From Corbicula japonica (Eukaryota; Mollusca; Bivalvia; Venerida; Cyrenidae): a DNA stretch of 64,000 bases. The notes below the pieces were generated by a model. That model saw only the letters and a list, made by a program, of their open reading frames with translations, had not been told where the DNA came from and ran no database searches. Location of the stretch: positions 1,925,001 through 1,989,000 of the forward strand of contig JAZAYU010000003.1 in assembly GCA_038501625.1 (NCBI GenBank). The letters run 5' to 3'. Shown one piece after another: positions 33,871 to 45,800 of the stretch. Position 1 is the first letter of the stretch, and every line of letters starts with the position of its first letter. Made by a program: the position numbers and the translations under genes.

Positions 33871-34279
33871 ACAAAACCTTTGCTCAAAAGTGTCCGGGGT
33901 ATTATGAGCAACTGTACTAAGTATACATTATGAAAATGAGCACTCATATTGATAAAATGTTATCATTCATTTTCATAGACATTTTCATTGTCGTCGCCAT
34001 AATCATCAACATCATTTATATTATCACTTTGATTTTCAGAAAGACATAGAAAACACAGCAAGTGAAGCCTCAGAGATGAAGTATTTTGTTTGTGTGTGTG
34101 TTTTTTTTAACAATTGTACAATGTAGGTAGGCGTATATGCAAGAATTAATAATTAATTACACTTAACTATTCCGTAAAGGTTGGAAAGTAAGCAACAGTA
34201 CTTACCTTTATGCGATTAGGCTTATAATTGAATATTATTAAGTTAAACACAAGTCGTTTGTCATGAGGTTACGCAATTT

Positions 34280-36316
34280 ACACAAACACTTATGGTTGCG
34301 AGGTTTGGGGTATTGAAAATTTACAGATTCTTGAACAATTTCAATTACGTTTTTGTAAATTGATTCTTAATCTCAAGGCATCCACAGCTAATTGTATGAT
34401 TTATGGAGAAACTGGTCAAATGCCTCTTGAATTACAAATAAAATCAAGAGTATTGTGTTATTGGGCCAGACTGATCAATTCTAAAGATGATAAGATATGT
34501 AATGTTTTATATAGAACAATTCTTTCCTTACATGTGTCAAATATTATTGTTTCACCTTGGATATCTTATGTCAGTAATACTCTTAATGAATTAGGTCTTT
34601 CATATTATTTTGAATCTCAGCATGTTGATAATTTTAGCCATTTTAAGAACATAGTAAAGTGTAGATTAAAAGATCAGTTTTTGGAAAACTGGCAAGCTGT
34701 TATAACAGATTCTCCCAAATGCTTAGTATATAGACTATTTAAAAAAGAATTTGGTTTTGAGAAATACACTGACACGATTTAAAAACGCAAAAGGCATTTT
34801 CACCAGCTATTCTGTTCCTGCAGCCTTGATCGGCACCATATTTGGGGACATAAATGATACAATGTATACCCTTCATGCCACATCAATTTTGTCGTGCCAA
34901 ATGTAAACCTCTCGGGCATTTGAGCCGCCCTTCACAAAATGCACGGGCGTCTCGTGCACTTAAACCACGCGGAAAATCAATGCGATTTTTTGTGTGTAAA
35001 CTGGCACATTGATTTACTCTCTGAAAATCAAACACAAACTATGGATATTTCTCGTTTGCAATATGCCGAGGCTTACTTTTGCACAACGGAACCAAGCTTT
35101 GGGGCTTTTGGCCGGCGGGGCTACGCAAACAGAGGTAGCTAGACGGTTTAATGTCGCCGACTCGACGATTACAAGGTAAGTGACACGTGTAAATGCTACT
35201 GTAACAACTGCAGACCGCCCACGCCCCGGTCAGCCACGTGTAACAAGTGTACGTCAAGACAATTATATACGGCAACGTCACTTACGCAACAGATTTGCGA
35301 TGGCTCAGTCTACTGCAAATGCCATGGTTGGTAATCGTGGACGGTCTATACATCGTGACACAGTGATAAATCGCCTGAGAGAACGTGGGATTCACTGTCG
35401 TCGTCCTGCGCGGTGCCAGGCTCTTACCCAACGTCATCGCCTTGAGAGACGACGTTGGGCTTTAAACAACTGCCGACGGCAGTGGGACAATGTCGTTTTC
35501 AGCGGCGAGTACTGGTTTAATATTCACCATGTTGATGGTTATACATCGGCTATGTGTAATATATCCTCTGTTAAAGTACTTTTTGCGTTTTTAAATCGTG
35601 TCAGTTTATTTAGATATTTTGCCTGGAAATTTGTGTAAGATATTATGTAAGTATAGAACAACTAATCACATGCTACCCATTGAAAAGGGCAGACATTTGC
35701 ATATTGATAGAAATCAAAGAACATGTCACAAGTGTGTCGGACAACCCCTTGGAGATGAATTTCATTACTTATTTGAATGTAGATTTTTCGCAGAGTCACG
35801 AAAGAAATTTATTGATAATCATTTCACTTCTCATCCTAATATATTTACACTTGATAAACTGATGAACAGTAATAATTACCATACTCTGTTAAGATTAGCT
35901 TTATTTTGTAAAACTATAATGTCAAATTTTAAATAACTCATTCTCCCAAAACAGTACACAACCTTTACCCTAAACATCTATTGTATTTGTTAGTATATGT
36001 ATTATAATTCTTATGATCTCAAATGTTATTTAAATGTATGCTTGTAGATTCTCCAACTACCACTGACATTAAATTACAGACATAGTGTTTATTACTAGAC
36101 AAGGGAGACAATTACATATTAATCAATTTCCAGGTACACATCACAAGTAGTCTCCCTTGGAATATGCCTGATATTTTTTTGGTGATGGCTGGATTATCTT
36201 GGAATTTTCAATTTCCACTTTCCATGCTGCCATGTTTGTTTGTTTGTTTGTTTGTTCTTGTTATAACCTGATGCATATTACATGCCTAGGTTGAAAATAA
36301 AACTTGAAACTTGAAA
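34280..36316 (+). pseudogene. 5'-truncated LINE, split by a Tc1-like insertion
   Basis: The left part (34280-34764) reads YGCEVWGIENLQILEQF, then MIYGETGQMPLELQIK, CYWARLIN and QFLENWQAV: the region after the reverse transcriptase in a molluscan non-LTR element. The right part (35609-35936) resumes LDILPGNLCKILCKYRTTNH, then CHKCVGQPLGDEFHYLFEC, a Cys/His knuckle typical of the C-terminus. Removing 34767-35606 and one TA restores an uninterrupted frame across the junction, which proves the order of insertion. The 3' end has a TGTT microsatellite (36235-36257) and a short 'acttgaaacttgaaact' tail. It lacks the RT itself, so it is dead on arrival. Confidence 0.88.
34767..35606 (+). mobile_element. 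Tc1-like element, internally deleted, nested in a LINE
   Basis: 840 bp with terminal inverted repeats of about 26 bases (CACTGACACGATTTAAAAAC and on), flanked by TA target duplications at 34765-34766 and 35607-35608. Inside, 35180-35560 (+) encodes the N-terminal half of a Tc1-type transposase: TADRPRPGQPRVTSVRQD, IRQRHLRNRF, DTVINRLRERGI, then VVFSGEYWFN where active relatives have FSDE.RF. The DNA-binding part is largely intact, but the first catalytic Asp is changed to Gly and the C-terminal half is deleted. A non-autonomous copy. Confidence 0.9.
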
Positions 36317-37017
36317 CTTATTTTCAAAGACGCTGATATAAAGGATAAATATGTAAATTTTAAAAGTATTTTCTAAAAATAATAATAAAAGCTAATTATC
36401 TTTCATATTGCCTATGCATTTATAAATCATGTTTCGTGTGCTATGATTATTGATTGGAAGACAGCGCTATTGTTTTTTTAAAAGAACACTATAGAGAACA
36501 AATTACAAATTGCATATAATTTCATTTTATCCAATGGCACACGAAGTGATATCCATTTTGAAAGTACAATTAGATATTAGACCCCCATTTGGATATAGGA
36601 GTGAGATTGTCGGTCGATCATATGATTTCAGGATGATAGCTTTAAGGAGGTAATATACATTCATCAAATAACAAATGAAGTTCGAATTCGGGTTCATAAA
36701 ACTTATCTTATGACCCCTTTATTAGGGCAATGGATTGTTAAATGTTTTAAATACAAATGTAACACCATAAAATAAAGGTCAATGTGAAATTGGGCTTAAT
36801 GCTATTTCTTACCTCTTAACGCTATAACGCTTCGGTATCCGTTATGCTACAATGTAGTTTGCATAGTCAAGTTTATTTTAAGACCTAAGTAGAGAAACGT
36901 GTTTTAGAAAGTAAGATCTTACATCTTATCACTTATTATTTATCATATCAAAGACTTTAATTACTTTATGTATAATTATCATATTTTTAATATGATATTT
37001 TTAATGAAATTAGGTAA
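36317..37017. other. non-coding, nothing recognised
   Basis: AT-rich DNA between the LINE tail and the tandem array. No open frame with family resemblance and no repeat border was seen. Confidence 0.4.
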
Positions 37018-38786
37018 ACAAGAGGGTCCATGGGACCCTGGGTCGCTCACCTGCGAACATCTGTTCAATGGTTCGGACAAAAATTAAGACCACTAGAGTG
37101 CGGACAAGCTTTTTCTATAATTTGACCTAGTGACCTAGATTTCAAGGTCACATGACCAAGTTTCGAACTTGACCTAGATATCATCGAGATAAACAATCTG
37201 ACCAAGTTTGAAGAAGATCACATAAAAATTAAGACCGCTAGAGTGCGGAAAAGCTTTTTCTATAATTTAACCTAGTGACCTAAATTTCAAGGTCACATGA
37301 CCCAGTTTCGAACATGACCTAGATATTATTGGGATAAACATTCTGACCAAGTTTGAAGAAGATCTGACCAAAATTACGACAATTAGAGTGCGGACAAGCT
37401 TTTTCTATAATTTGACCTAGTGACCTAGATATCAAGGTCACATGACCCAGTTTCAAACTTGACCTAGATATCATTGGGATAAACATTCTGACCAAGTTTA
37501 AAGAAGATCGGACCAAAATTACGACCACTAGAGTGCGGACAAGCTTTTTCTATAATTTGACCTAGTGACCTAGATATCAAGGTCACATGACCCAGTTTTA
37601 AACTAGACCTAGATATCATTGGGATAAACATTCTGACCAAGTTTAAAGAAGAAAGGACCAAAATTACAACCGCTAGAGTGCAGACAAGCTTTTTCTTTAA
37701 ATTGACATAGTGACCTAGTTTTAGGGGTCACATGACCCAGTTACAAACTTGTCCTAGATATCATAAAGATAAACGTTCTGTTCAAGTTTAAAGAAGATTG
37801 CACTATAATTAGGACTGCTAGAGAGCGGACAAGCTTTTTCTATAATTTGACCCAGTGACCTACATTTCAAGGTCATATGACCCAGTTTCGAACTTAACCT
37901 ACTGGTAGATATCATCGAGATAAACATTCTGACCAAGTTTGAAGAAGATCGCATCAAAATGAAGACGGCTAGAGTGCAGACAAGCTTTTTCTATAATTTG
38001 ACCTAGTGACCTAAATTTCCAGGTTACATGACCCAGTTTCGAACATGACCTAGATATGATTGGGATTAACATTCTGACCAAGTTTGAAGAAGATCTGACC
38101 AAAATTATGACCACTAGAGTGCAGACAAGCTTTTTCTATAATTTGACCTAGTGACCTAGATATCAAGGTCACATGACCCAGTTTTGAACTTGACCTAGAT
38201 ATCATTGGGATAAACATTCTGACCAAGTTTGAAGAAGATCGGACCAAAATTACGACCACTAGAGTGCGGACAAGCTTTTTCTATAATTTAACCTAGTGAC
38301 CTAGATTTCAAGGTCACATGACCCAGTTTGGAACTTGACCTAGATATCATTGGTAACATTCTGACCAAGTTTAAAGAAGAACGGGCCAAAATTACAACTG
38401 CTAGAGTGCAGACAAGCTTTTTCTTTAACTTGACCTAGTGACCTAGTGTTAAGGGTCACATGACCCAGTTACGAACTTGACCTAGATATCATTAAGATAA
38501 ACATTCTGTTCAAGTTTAAAGAAGATTGCACTATAATTAAGACTGCTAGAGTGCAGACAAGCTTTTTCTATAATTTGACCCAGTGACCTAGATTTCAAGG
38601 TCATATGACCCAGTTTTGAACTTGACCTAGATATCATTGAGATAAACATTCTGACCAAGTTTGAAGAAGATTGGACCAAAATTCTGTCCCCTAGAGTGCG
38701 GACAACAATTGTGAACGGACGGACGGACGACGGATGAACCCCCCTCACAAAAGCTCACCCTGTCACTATGTGACAGGTGAGCTAAA
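37018..38786 (+). repeat. bivalve tandem-array element, about 148-bp unit, 11-12 copies
   Basis: It opens with 'acaagagggtccatgggacc' and 'gtcgctcacctg', repeats a unit with 'agagtgcggacaagcttttt', 'tgacctagtgacctagat', 'tcaaggtcacatgaccc' and 'accaagtttgaagaagatc', and closes with GGACGGACGGACGACGG and 'gtgacaggtgagct'. CTCACCTG at the start and CAGGTGAGC at the end are opposed, so the array sits inside one mobile unit. The minus-strand frames from 37319 to 38905 are repeat translations. Confidence 0.92.
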
Positions 38787-38891
38787 AAAATCAGAAACCG
38801 CCTCAAACGTTGATCTTTTTCGTGAGTTTTTCTAGTTATACCCAGTACAGAAAGCTTCGAAGTACTCAGTATACCCAGTACACTAAAGTAA

Positions 38892-39304
38892 TATACCCAG
38901 TACACTAGGCGCGTGCATTTTTTGTCTCTGTAGAAGTCATTCTCGGGTATATCTTGCTAAAATTGGCAGGTGAGTACATGAGAAGAATTTAAAGAAAACT
39001 GCCGATTCAGAATTTTTTTTTGGACGAAACTAATAATGAAACTAGATTTTCGGTACTTTGGCATCTATTTTTCCCGTGAGCAACGGTGAATTTCTACATA
39101 CATCATAAAAAGTCTTGGTTCTTTGGTTGATTGTTGTACTTATATGATATCTGGTTTTTATTAATGGAATCACAAAATCAAACCACGTCAGATTAGTGTC
39201 ATATAAGCTGAGAAATCGAATTTTTCTTACCTCTGGTAAGTTCTGCAAACATTGTTATTACTCAAAATAGCGGGTATATCCGGTGTCCGGTCCCACACCG
39301 TGAC
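38892..39304 (-). repeat. right arm of the 415-bp inverted repeat pair
   Basis: Reverse complement of 33452-33870. It keeps a 68-codon minus frame (39042-39248: LPEVRKIRFLSLYDTNLTWF and on) that is broken in the other arm. Just outside its inner end, 38838-38905 repeats 'atacccagtaca' three to four times. Confidence 0.85.
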
Positions 39305-39620
39305 GAAATACCGAAAACTATTTCAAATTATAAATGGTTTTATTATTCTGATGGATCAACTCCGTGGGTTTAGTTATGATTTCATTCTTTTCAATTATAT
39401 CACTATCACGTTCTTTCACATTCTTTACTTGTTCGGGACTGTGTAGAGAGATCAAACTGATAAATTTCACTTTCTCGATAAAGTAAATTACACGTCCGTA
39501 AATGCTATTTAAATTCAGTGACATTTAGGTAACATAAATTATTTGATTATCGTTTCATCTTTTCTTCTTCTTCAGAAAACGTGTTATTCACTTAATCTTA
39601 AAACTATTAGAGATTTTAAA

Positions 39621-39646
39621 TTTATTGTCATTTGACATAATTTATT
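39621..39646 (-). terminator. poly(A) signals of the RNF213-like gene
   Basis: TTTATT at 39621-39626 and at 39641-39646 reads as two AATAAA hexamers on the minus strand, about 185-210 bases after the stop codon of the RNF213-like gene. Confidence 0.6.
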
Positions 39647-39829
39647 TTTTATCTATTCTGTATCTCTTAATCTCTTTTTTTTTGCATTCACTGCCAGCTA
39701 ATTAAAAGTTGCTGCGAATTTCACAGTTTACAAAGCATAAGTACCTATTGCTTCCAGAATTGCTATGCGCTTGATTTAAATTTTAGATGTAAATTTAAAG
39801 TATCAGAAATGACATGTTCTGTAGCAGTC

Positions 39830-42800
39830 TTACTTGTTGTTTGCAGTATCTGTATAGTCCTCGTCATCCGGATTCTGTCTCACTGCAACAACCAGCAGTA
39901 TAAACTCGTGCAACACTTCAACTAACTGAGTTAGTTTATCAATTGACAATTTTCTCAAAGCGTATTCCTTGAGTTCTGCATACAGCTCTGGTGGTAATTC
40001 ATCATGCATCTCCGCTGAAACACTCTCAAATGTCGACTGGAAAAGTTATAAAATTAAATGCAACAAACAAATTAACCCTATTCTAATACCATTTGTATGT
40101 ATTTCAAATAATTAAGATCGTATGTTGAGCATTGTATAGATGCATAGATGTGTTTAAGACATTCCTTTGTCTCCATTTAGATACGATGTGGTAGTATAAA
40201 AATTAGTTACTAGTTAAAAATGCTCTGAAATTAAATTCAGATTTACAGTTCAACACGGATATATCAGAAGACGTTTAAATAAATTATCGTAAGAAAATGT
40301 TTATTTTTCATCATCGGCGTACATGAATAATGAGTTTACTTGAATGTGTTTTTGTAAAACCTACTTCAGTATGCTGTCGAGTTTCTGTCATCTTCTTAGA
40401 TTTTTGTAGAGATAACAATAACCACAGTGACTGCGCATGTCGGAACTCACATGCCTGTTGCGCCTGAAATGAAACATAAAACAACATTTATATAACTTTA
40501 CATCAGTAAATGTTGAAGTATACCAAACATTCCTTAGTTTTTATTTAAATTTAAGTTTTAATTTTACTTCCCATCGATTTACAGAAAAAAATATCAAGGC
40601 TAATATTTTGCGAATTTATTATATATCGCAAATTTAAAGTTATCACAACACTTTTCTTACTTTCTGACTGTGCAGTGAAGAATCCATTTGAAGAGTTTCT
40701 AGCATGAACTCGTGTAGTCGTCTGTCTGGTGGACCGCCTGTTGATTTCAGGAAGCTGATGGTAATGTCCAGGTTGTCTAACGACTGACACAGGTCTGGCA
40801 AGGATCTAAACTCGCCGCTAATCTGCGTCTTAACCACAGTGCTGAGTGGCTCCTGTGATGATATTTGAATTTAGAATAATTACCATCTTAGTGCTGTTTT
40901 AGACAAACCACACTAATTCCAATCCATGGTACATCTAGTAACTAACAACAATTTACACATGCACAAAAAGTAAGTTTGGACACATTGCAAATGTTTAGAA
41001 CAACAAATATGTTTAATTACCGTATAATTATTTTTAAGAGAAGTGCAAATTACTTGTACCAAAGTCAACTGTAAACGAAGACGTATAAAATTATTGATTA
41101 ATACAATCGGCATTTTACAAACCTGCGTAATTTTATCTGCAAGTTTCCTGAAGACTTCTGCATTTGTGAACTCTGTTCTGTATATCATCAGATCAATCTA
41201 AAACAAACATGGACATAGATTCAGATTAAAGCAAACTTGTGGATGAACTCAATAAAATACGATATACTCGAAACTAAATGAAAGAACCAAGCAATCTGTT
41301 ATTTTGCAAGAAAATCACTTTAGTCTTTTTTTAAACAGTTTCATAGTCAACAAGAAAATGTGTTCGTAAAACACATATGCCCCCGGTAGCGAAGTTTGTA
41401 ACGATACAAATTTTAAATGATAGCACAGTGTTACAACTGCAACTAAAATCACAAGTTAGTTCTAAATAATGAAAATAACCGTCTGGTGCCAGAACCTGTA
41501 CATGAAAAGAATTTATCATAACAAGAGCCAGTCGGAAACGACTGCACACTCGACTATTCGAAGTCAGACATATTTAAGCACATTTAAAACTGGGCTTCAT
41601 TTAAACTGGGGAGTGATTCAGGAGTTTATGACACCCAACACACACACATGAACAAAAGTTTCTTAATCCAAGTTAGGAAATCAATAAATTACAGTTACTT
41701 TATTATTGTAGTTTTTTTTAGAGGGTTTACACAACCCAGTCCATACACCCCTGATCCCACACCCATCAACCCACTATCCCTGCCCACCTATAGTGATGTG
41801 GTGGGGTGTGGTGTAGTATAGTAAGGTATGGTATGCTGGTTGCTGTTGTTGGTGGTGTGGGTGTTGTTGCTGTTGTTGGTATTGTTGTTGGTGTTGGTGT
41901 TGTTGGTGGTGTTGGTGTTGTTGTTGGTGTAGTTGTCAGTGTTGTTGTTGGTGTTGTCAGTTGTTGGTGTTGTTGATGCTATTGTTGTTGGTGTTGTTGA
42001 TGCTATTGTTGTTGGTGGTAGTGTTGTTGTTGGTGGTGTTGTTGACGGTGTTGTTGGTGGTGTTGTTGACGGAGTTGTTGGTGGTGTTGTTGACGGTGTT
42101 GTTGATGGTGTTGTTGACGGTATTATTGTTGGTGTTGTGGTGGTGGTGTGGTGTGAGATGGGGTGGTGTGGTGGGGGTGGTGGGGGGTGGTGGTGGTGGT
42201 GTGGTGGTGGTGGGGGTGGTGGTGTGGTGTGGTGTGGTGTGATGTGGTGTGGTGTGGTGTGGTGTGGTGTGGTGTGGTATAGTATAGTATAGTATAGTAT
42301 AGTATAGTATAGTAGTATAGTATAGTATAGTATAGTATAGTATAGTATAGTATAGTATAGTATAGTATAGTATAGTATAGTATAGTATAGTATAGTATAG
42401 TATAGTATAGTATAGTATAGTAACCACTCAACACTTTCACCAAAGTATGTTAAGTACATCTGTTTTAAACCTTTTCTATAGCATTACCTTAGAAAAACAC
42501 TAACACTGAAACTTAAACCATAATTTCTAAGTCTTAATTCTAATTTCTAAGCGAAAAAGGGCAAAAATCAAATAAAACAAGTTAACCATTTATATCCAAG
42601 TATAAAATGGGGAGATAATCCCAGAAAAAAGGTAGCCAGACTTACGTAACTTGTAAGGGTCATCATCTGTGCACTGTTAAGTATGTGTGTAAACTTTAAT
42701 GCCAGATCTCTTTGTGGATATTGCGAAATATCCAACATGCCGAAATAAGTTAACCATTTTCTAAGTACAAAAAGGGGAGACAACACCAGAAATAAGGTAC

Positions 42801-45800
42801 CCAGAGTTATGTAACTTGTCAGTGTCATGACCTGTGAACTGTTAAGTAAGTGTGTAAACTTTCATGCCAATGCTCATTGTAGAAATTGAGAAATATCGAA
42901 CTTGCCGAAAAATGTTAACCATTTATCTCTAAGTACAAATTGGGGAGAAAACCCCGAATTAAGATAGCCAGAGTTATGTAACTTGTTAAGAGTCATACCC
43001 TGTGCACTGTATATTAAGTTTGTAAACTTTCATGCTAATGATCTTTGTAGAAATGGAAAAATATCCAACTTGCCGAAACAGGTTAACCATTTTTCTAAGT
43101 ACAAAAAGGGGAGATAACACCAGAAATAAGGTACCCAGAGTTATGTAACTTGTCAGGGTCATGACCTGTGAACTGTTAAGTAAGTGTGTAAACTTTCATG
43201 CCAATGCTCTTTGTAGAAATTGAGAAATATCCAACTTCCCGAAAAATGTTAACCGGAAGGACGGACGTACGGACGGACGGACGGACAGACGGACAGACGG
43301 TTCAATCACTAGATGCCGGGGGCATAAAAAGGGTCATTTTCCAGGTTAAATGGAATCGCTGAATGGAATTGCATGTAACTTAAGATCCAAATATTCCACT
43401 TGTTGGTCTTTATTCAAGATTTGTTGCAAAATGGAAATCATTGAATTCATTGAATTGACAACAGTACAATTGACAATTTTACACATTTATTACAAGTTAC
43501 CAAAACACTTCTGATTTAATATGTCTGAAACCGATCATTGTATAACTATGCTCTCTTCTCTTTATACTTTATGGCTGTGTGGGGTGATTGTGTTTACTGG
43601 ATGTGGCCATTCTTCCTGATATGCATCTAGGGTTTAACCGAACATTATATAATTTTTCTTTCCTCAAGAATCTTCTTTTGTGGTAATTATTAATTCTTTT
43701 TCAATAAACTTGTTTGAAAACCTTTTATATCATTTGCAAAGCATTTTCGTCAAAGCATATAGATGTTAATTAAACAATTATTTTTCTTTTTTTCTCTATC
43801 AAGTACTAAACAAATGGAACCAGTAAAAACTAAAGTTACCTGTAAAAATCGTCCTACATCAATCCTAGATTTAGAAAACAGAAATCTGTCCATCAGTTGT
43901 CTTTCCAAACCACCAAAGTCGTACTCTATCTTAGTTCCTTTGCTCATCTCAAAGGAATATTGGCAGTTTGCTAGAATGAGTGGAAGTATGTCTCGTTGTG
44001 GGTCGTAACTTATGAGATGAGCCGATGTCACTTCCTTTGGCTGAACTGTTGAAATACTCGAAGATTTTCTAGAATTTGAAAGTGTTTCATTCAAGTGACA
44101 ATTAACTGAATGCAGATGTAAAAAGTCAGCTTTTATATAATTTTTATAGGTCACAAAATGCAGAAAAATATGCAACCTGGTAAATATATTTACGCGTCTC
44201 ATATGAACCAGTCAGTCAATAAAACATCATAATATAGAAATATATCAGAATTAAGTGTACTCGTTTTCATCTGGGCGAAACAAAAATTATTAATTACTAA
44301 AACTGTATAAAGTTTTCTTTACAAAAGAACAACGCACATTTCATGACAACACCAGTATATAATTAATATCGTATAAATAAATAAAACAAAAATAAAAATA
44401 TCTCCTACTCATTTTGGCTGTGTTAAGGTGCTGCTTTTTGGTATGGCAATGAATGTTTTTCAATCTACAAAACGGCGTTTGAAATGAGTAATGTTTGTAA
44501 CTAAAGTGCCAAAAAGAGTTTTGTGAGCCCAGAATTTTTTATGCTTCTACAACTATGGTGAAGGAAGAATATTATGATAATAATATTAAATAGATGGAGA
44601 ACTCTTAAATTAACCGAACACATCACTGAGAAAACAAGAACCTAAACAAAATAATTAATTTATGAAATGTTGTCACCCGCTCACCCACTGACACACCCGA
44701 ATCTGATAATCACGGTTTCCAAAGATAAACTTGTTACAAAAAATTTGATATTTAACCAGCAGAACAAGTCAGTTTTACAAATATATTAACCTTTGGGATT
44801 CTTTTAAATACTTGTCCAAGAAGTCATTTTGTTTTCTGAACAGGAAGTCTAACAGAGCAAATGAGCACAAGCCAGCTTCTTTCATGGTTGGCAGTAACAT
44901 GGCAACTGGAGTTTTATCAGTGATCTTCCGAGTGCAGAACTCCTTGGCAACCGTTGTTCCTCCTATCTCTGTCGGACATACTGCAAAGGTAACAAGATTA
45001 CCTTATACATATCATGCTTTAACATCACATCAACAACCCTCTTTTGTTCTCCCACAAACACAGAATAAAAGAATTATATTTTGACATGTAATGTCAAATG
45101 TCCAAGAAATCTAAATCAAATTATATGTGCATTGTCTAAAAAAATTGATTTTCTAATGACTTGTGCAGCCCCTTTTCGAAATCCAATCACTCATCACGCA
45201 AGTGAAGGTTTGAAGCTGTAACAAAAGACATATGATGATGACTTGTGAAAAAGAAAGTTGAGTATACATATAAAAAAATTAAGTTATACTGATAAACACA
45301 TAACAATGAGTGATGAGAATACTTAAAATATTTGTAACATTTTTGATAACTTTGCAGCTAGTATTGTAGTTGCAATAAAATCAGTGTCCGATACATGGGG
45401 AAAACGCAATAACCAGAACACTCAGTCTCCACACACACTTAATAGAGGTGAGAAGGAATAATCATAAGGTTATTAAGTTCAAAAACAAGAGGTCATAAGT
45501 AAGGATGCATATTACGAAACAATTACTACATTGGAAATGATCAGTGACAAAACATTTATGCCACTGGAAATTTATTGTAGGCTCCCAAAATAATCTACCT
45601 CATACTTAGGCCATTCTTAATAAAAACTTTGGTACATGTACTGTCATATTCTTCAAATTAGAATGTTATATGTTTCATACTTACAGTACAAATCAAGAGA
45701 CCGTCTGACAAGTTCCCAAGCCTCTGCAAAGTCATGTATTAACTGATCTGTTTCTTCACCAGCAATTTCGTCTGTAACATTAGAAAACAAAATGAATATG

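Noticed and set aside
37319..38905. Minus-strand frames sharing MISRSSLKLGHVT-like and FFKLGQNVY-like words
   Set aside because: They are products of the 148-bp bivalve array and not a protein repeat family.
41788..42459. 223-, 156-, 119- and 106-codon frames, rich in Tyr/Thr/His/Pro or Val/Gly
   Set aside because: They are open only because the TATAG, GGTGTG and GTTGTTG repeats lack stops in some frames.
44812..45084. 90-codon plus-strand frame and the similar frame at 43763-44008
   Set aside because: Both are antisense shadows of RNF213-like exons 44791-44980 and 43840-44068.
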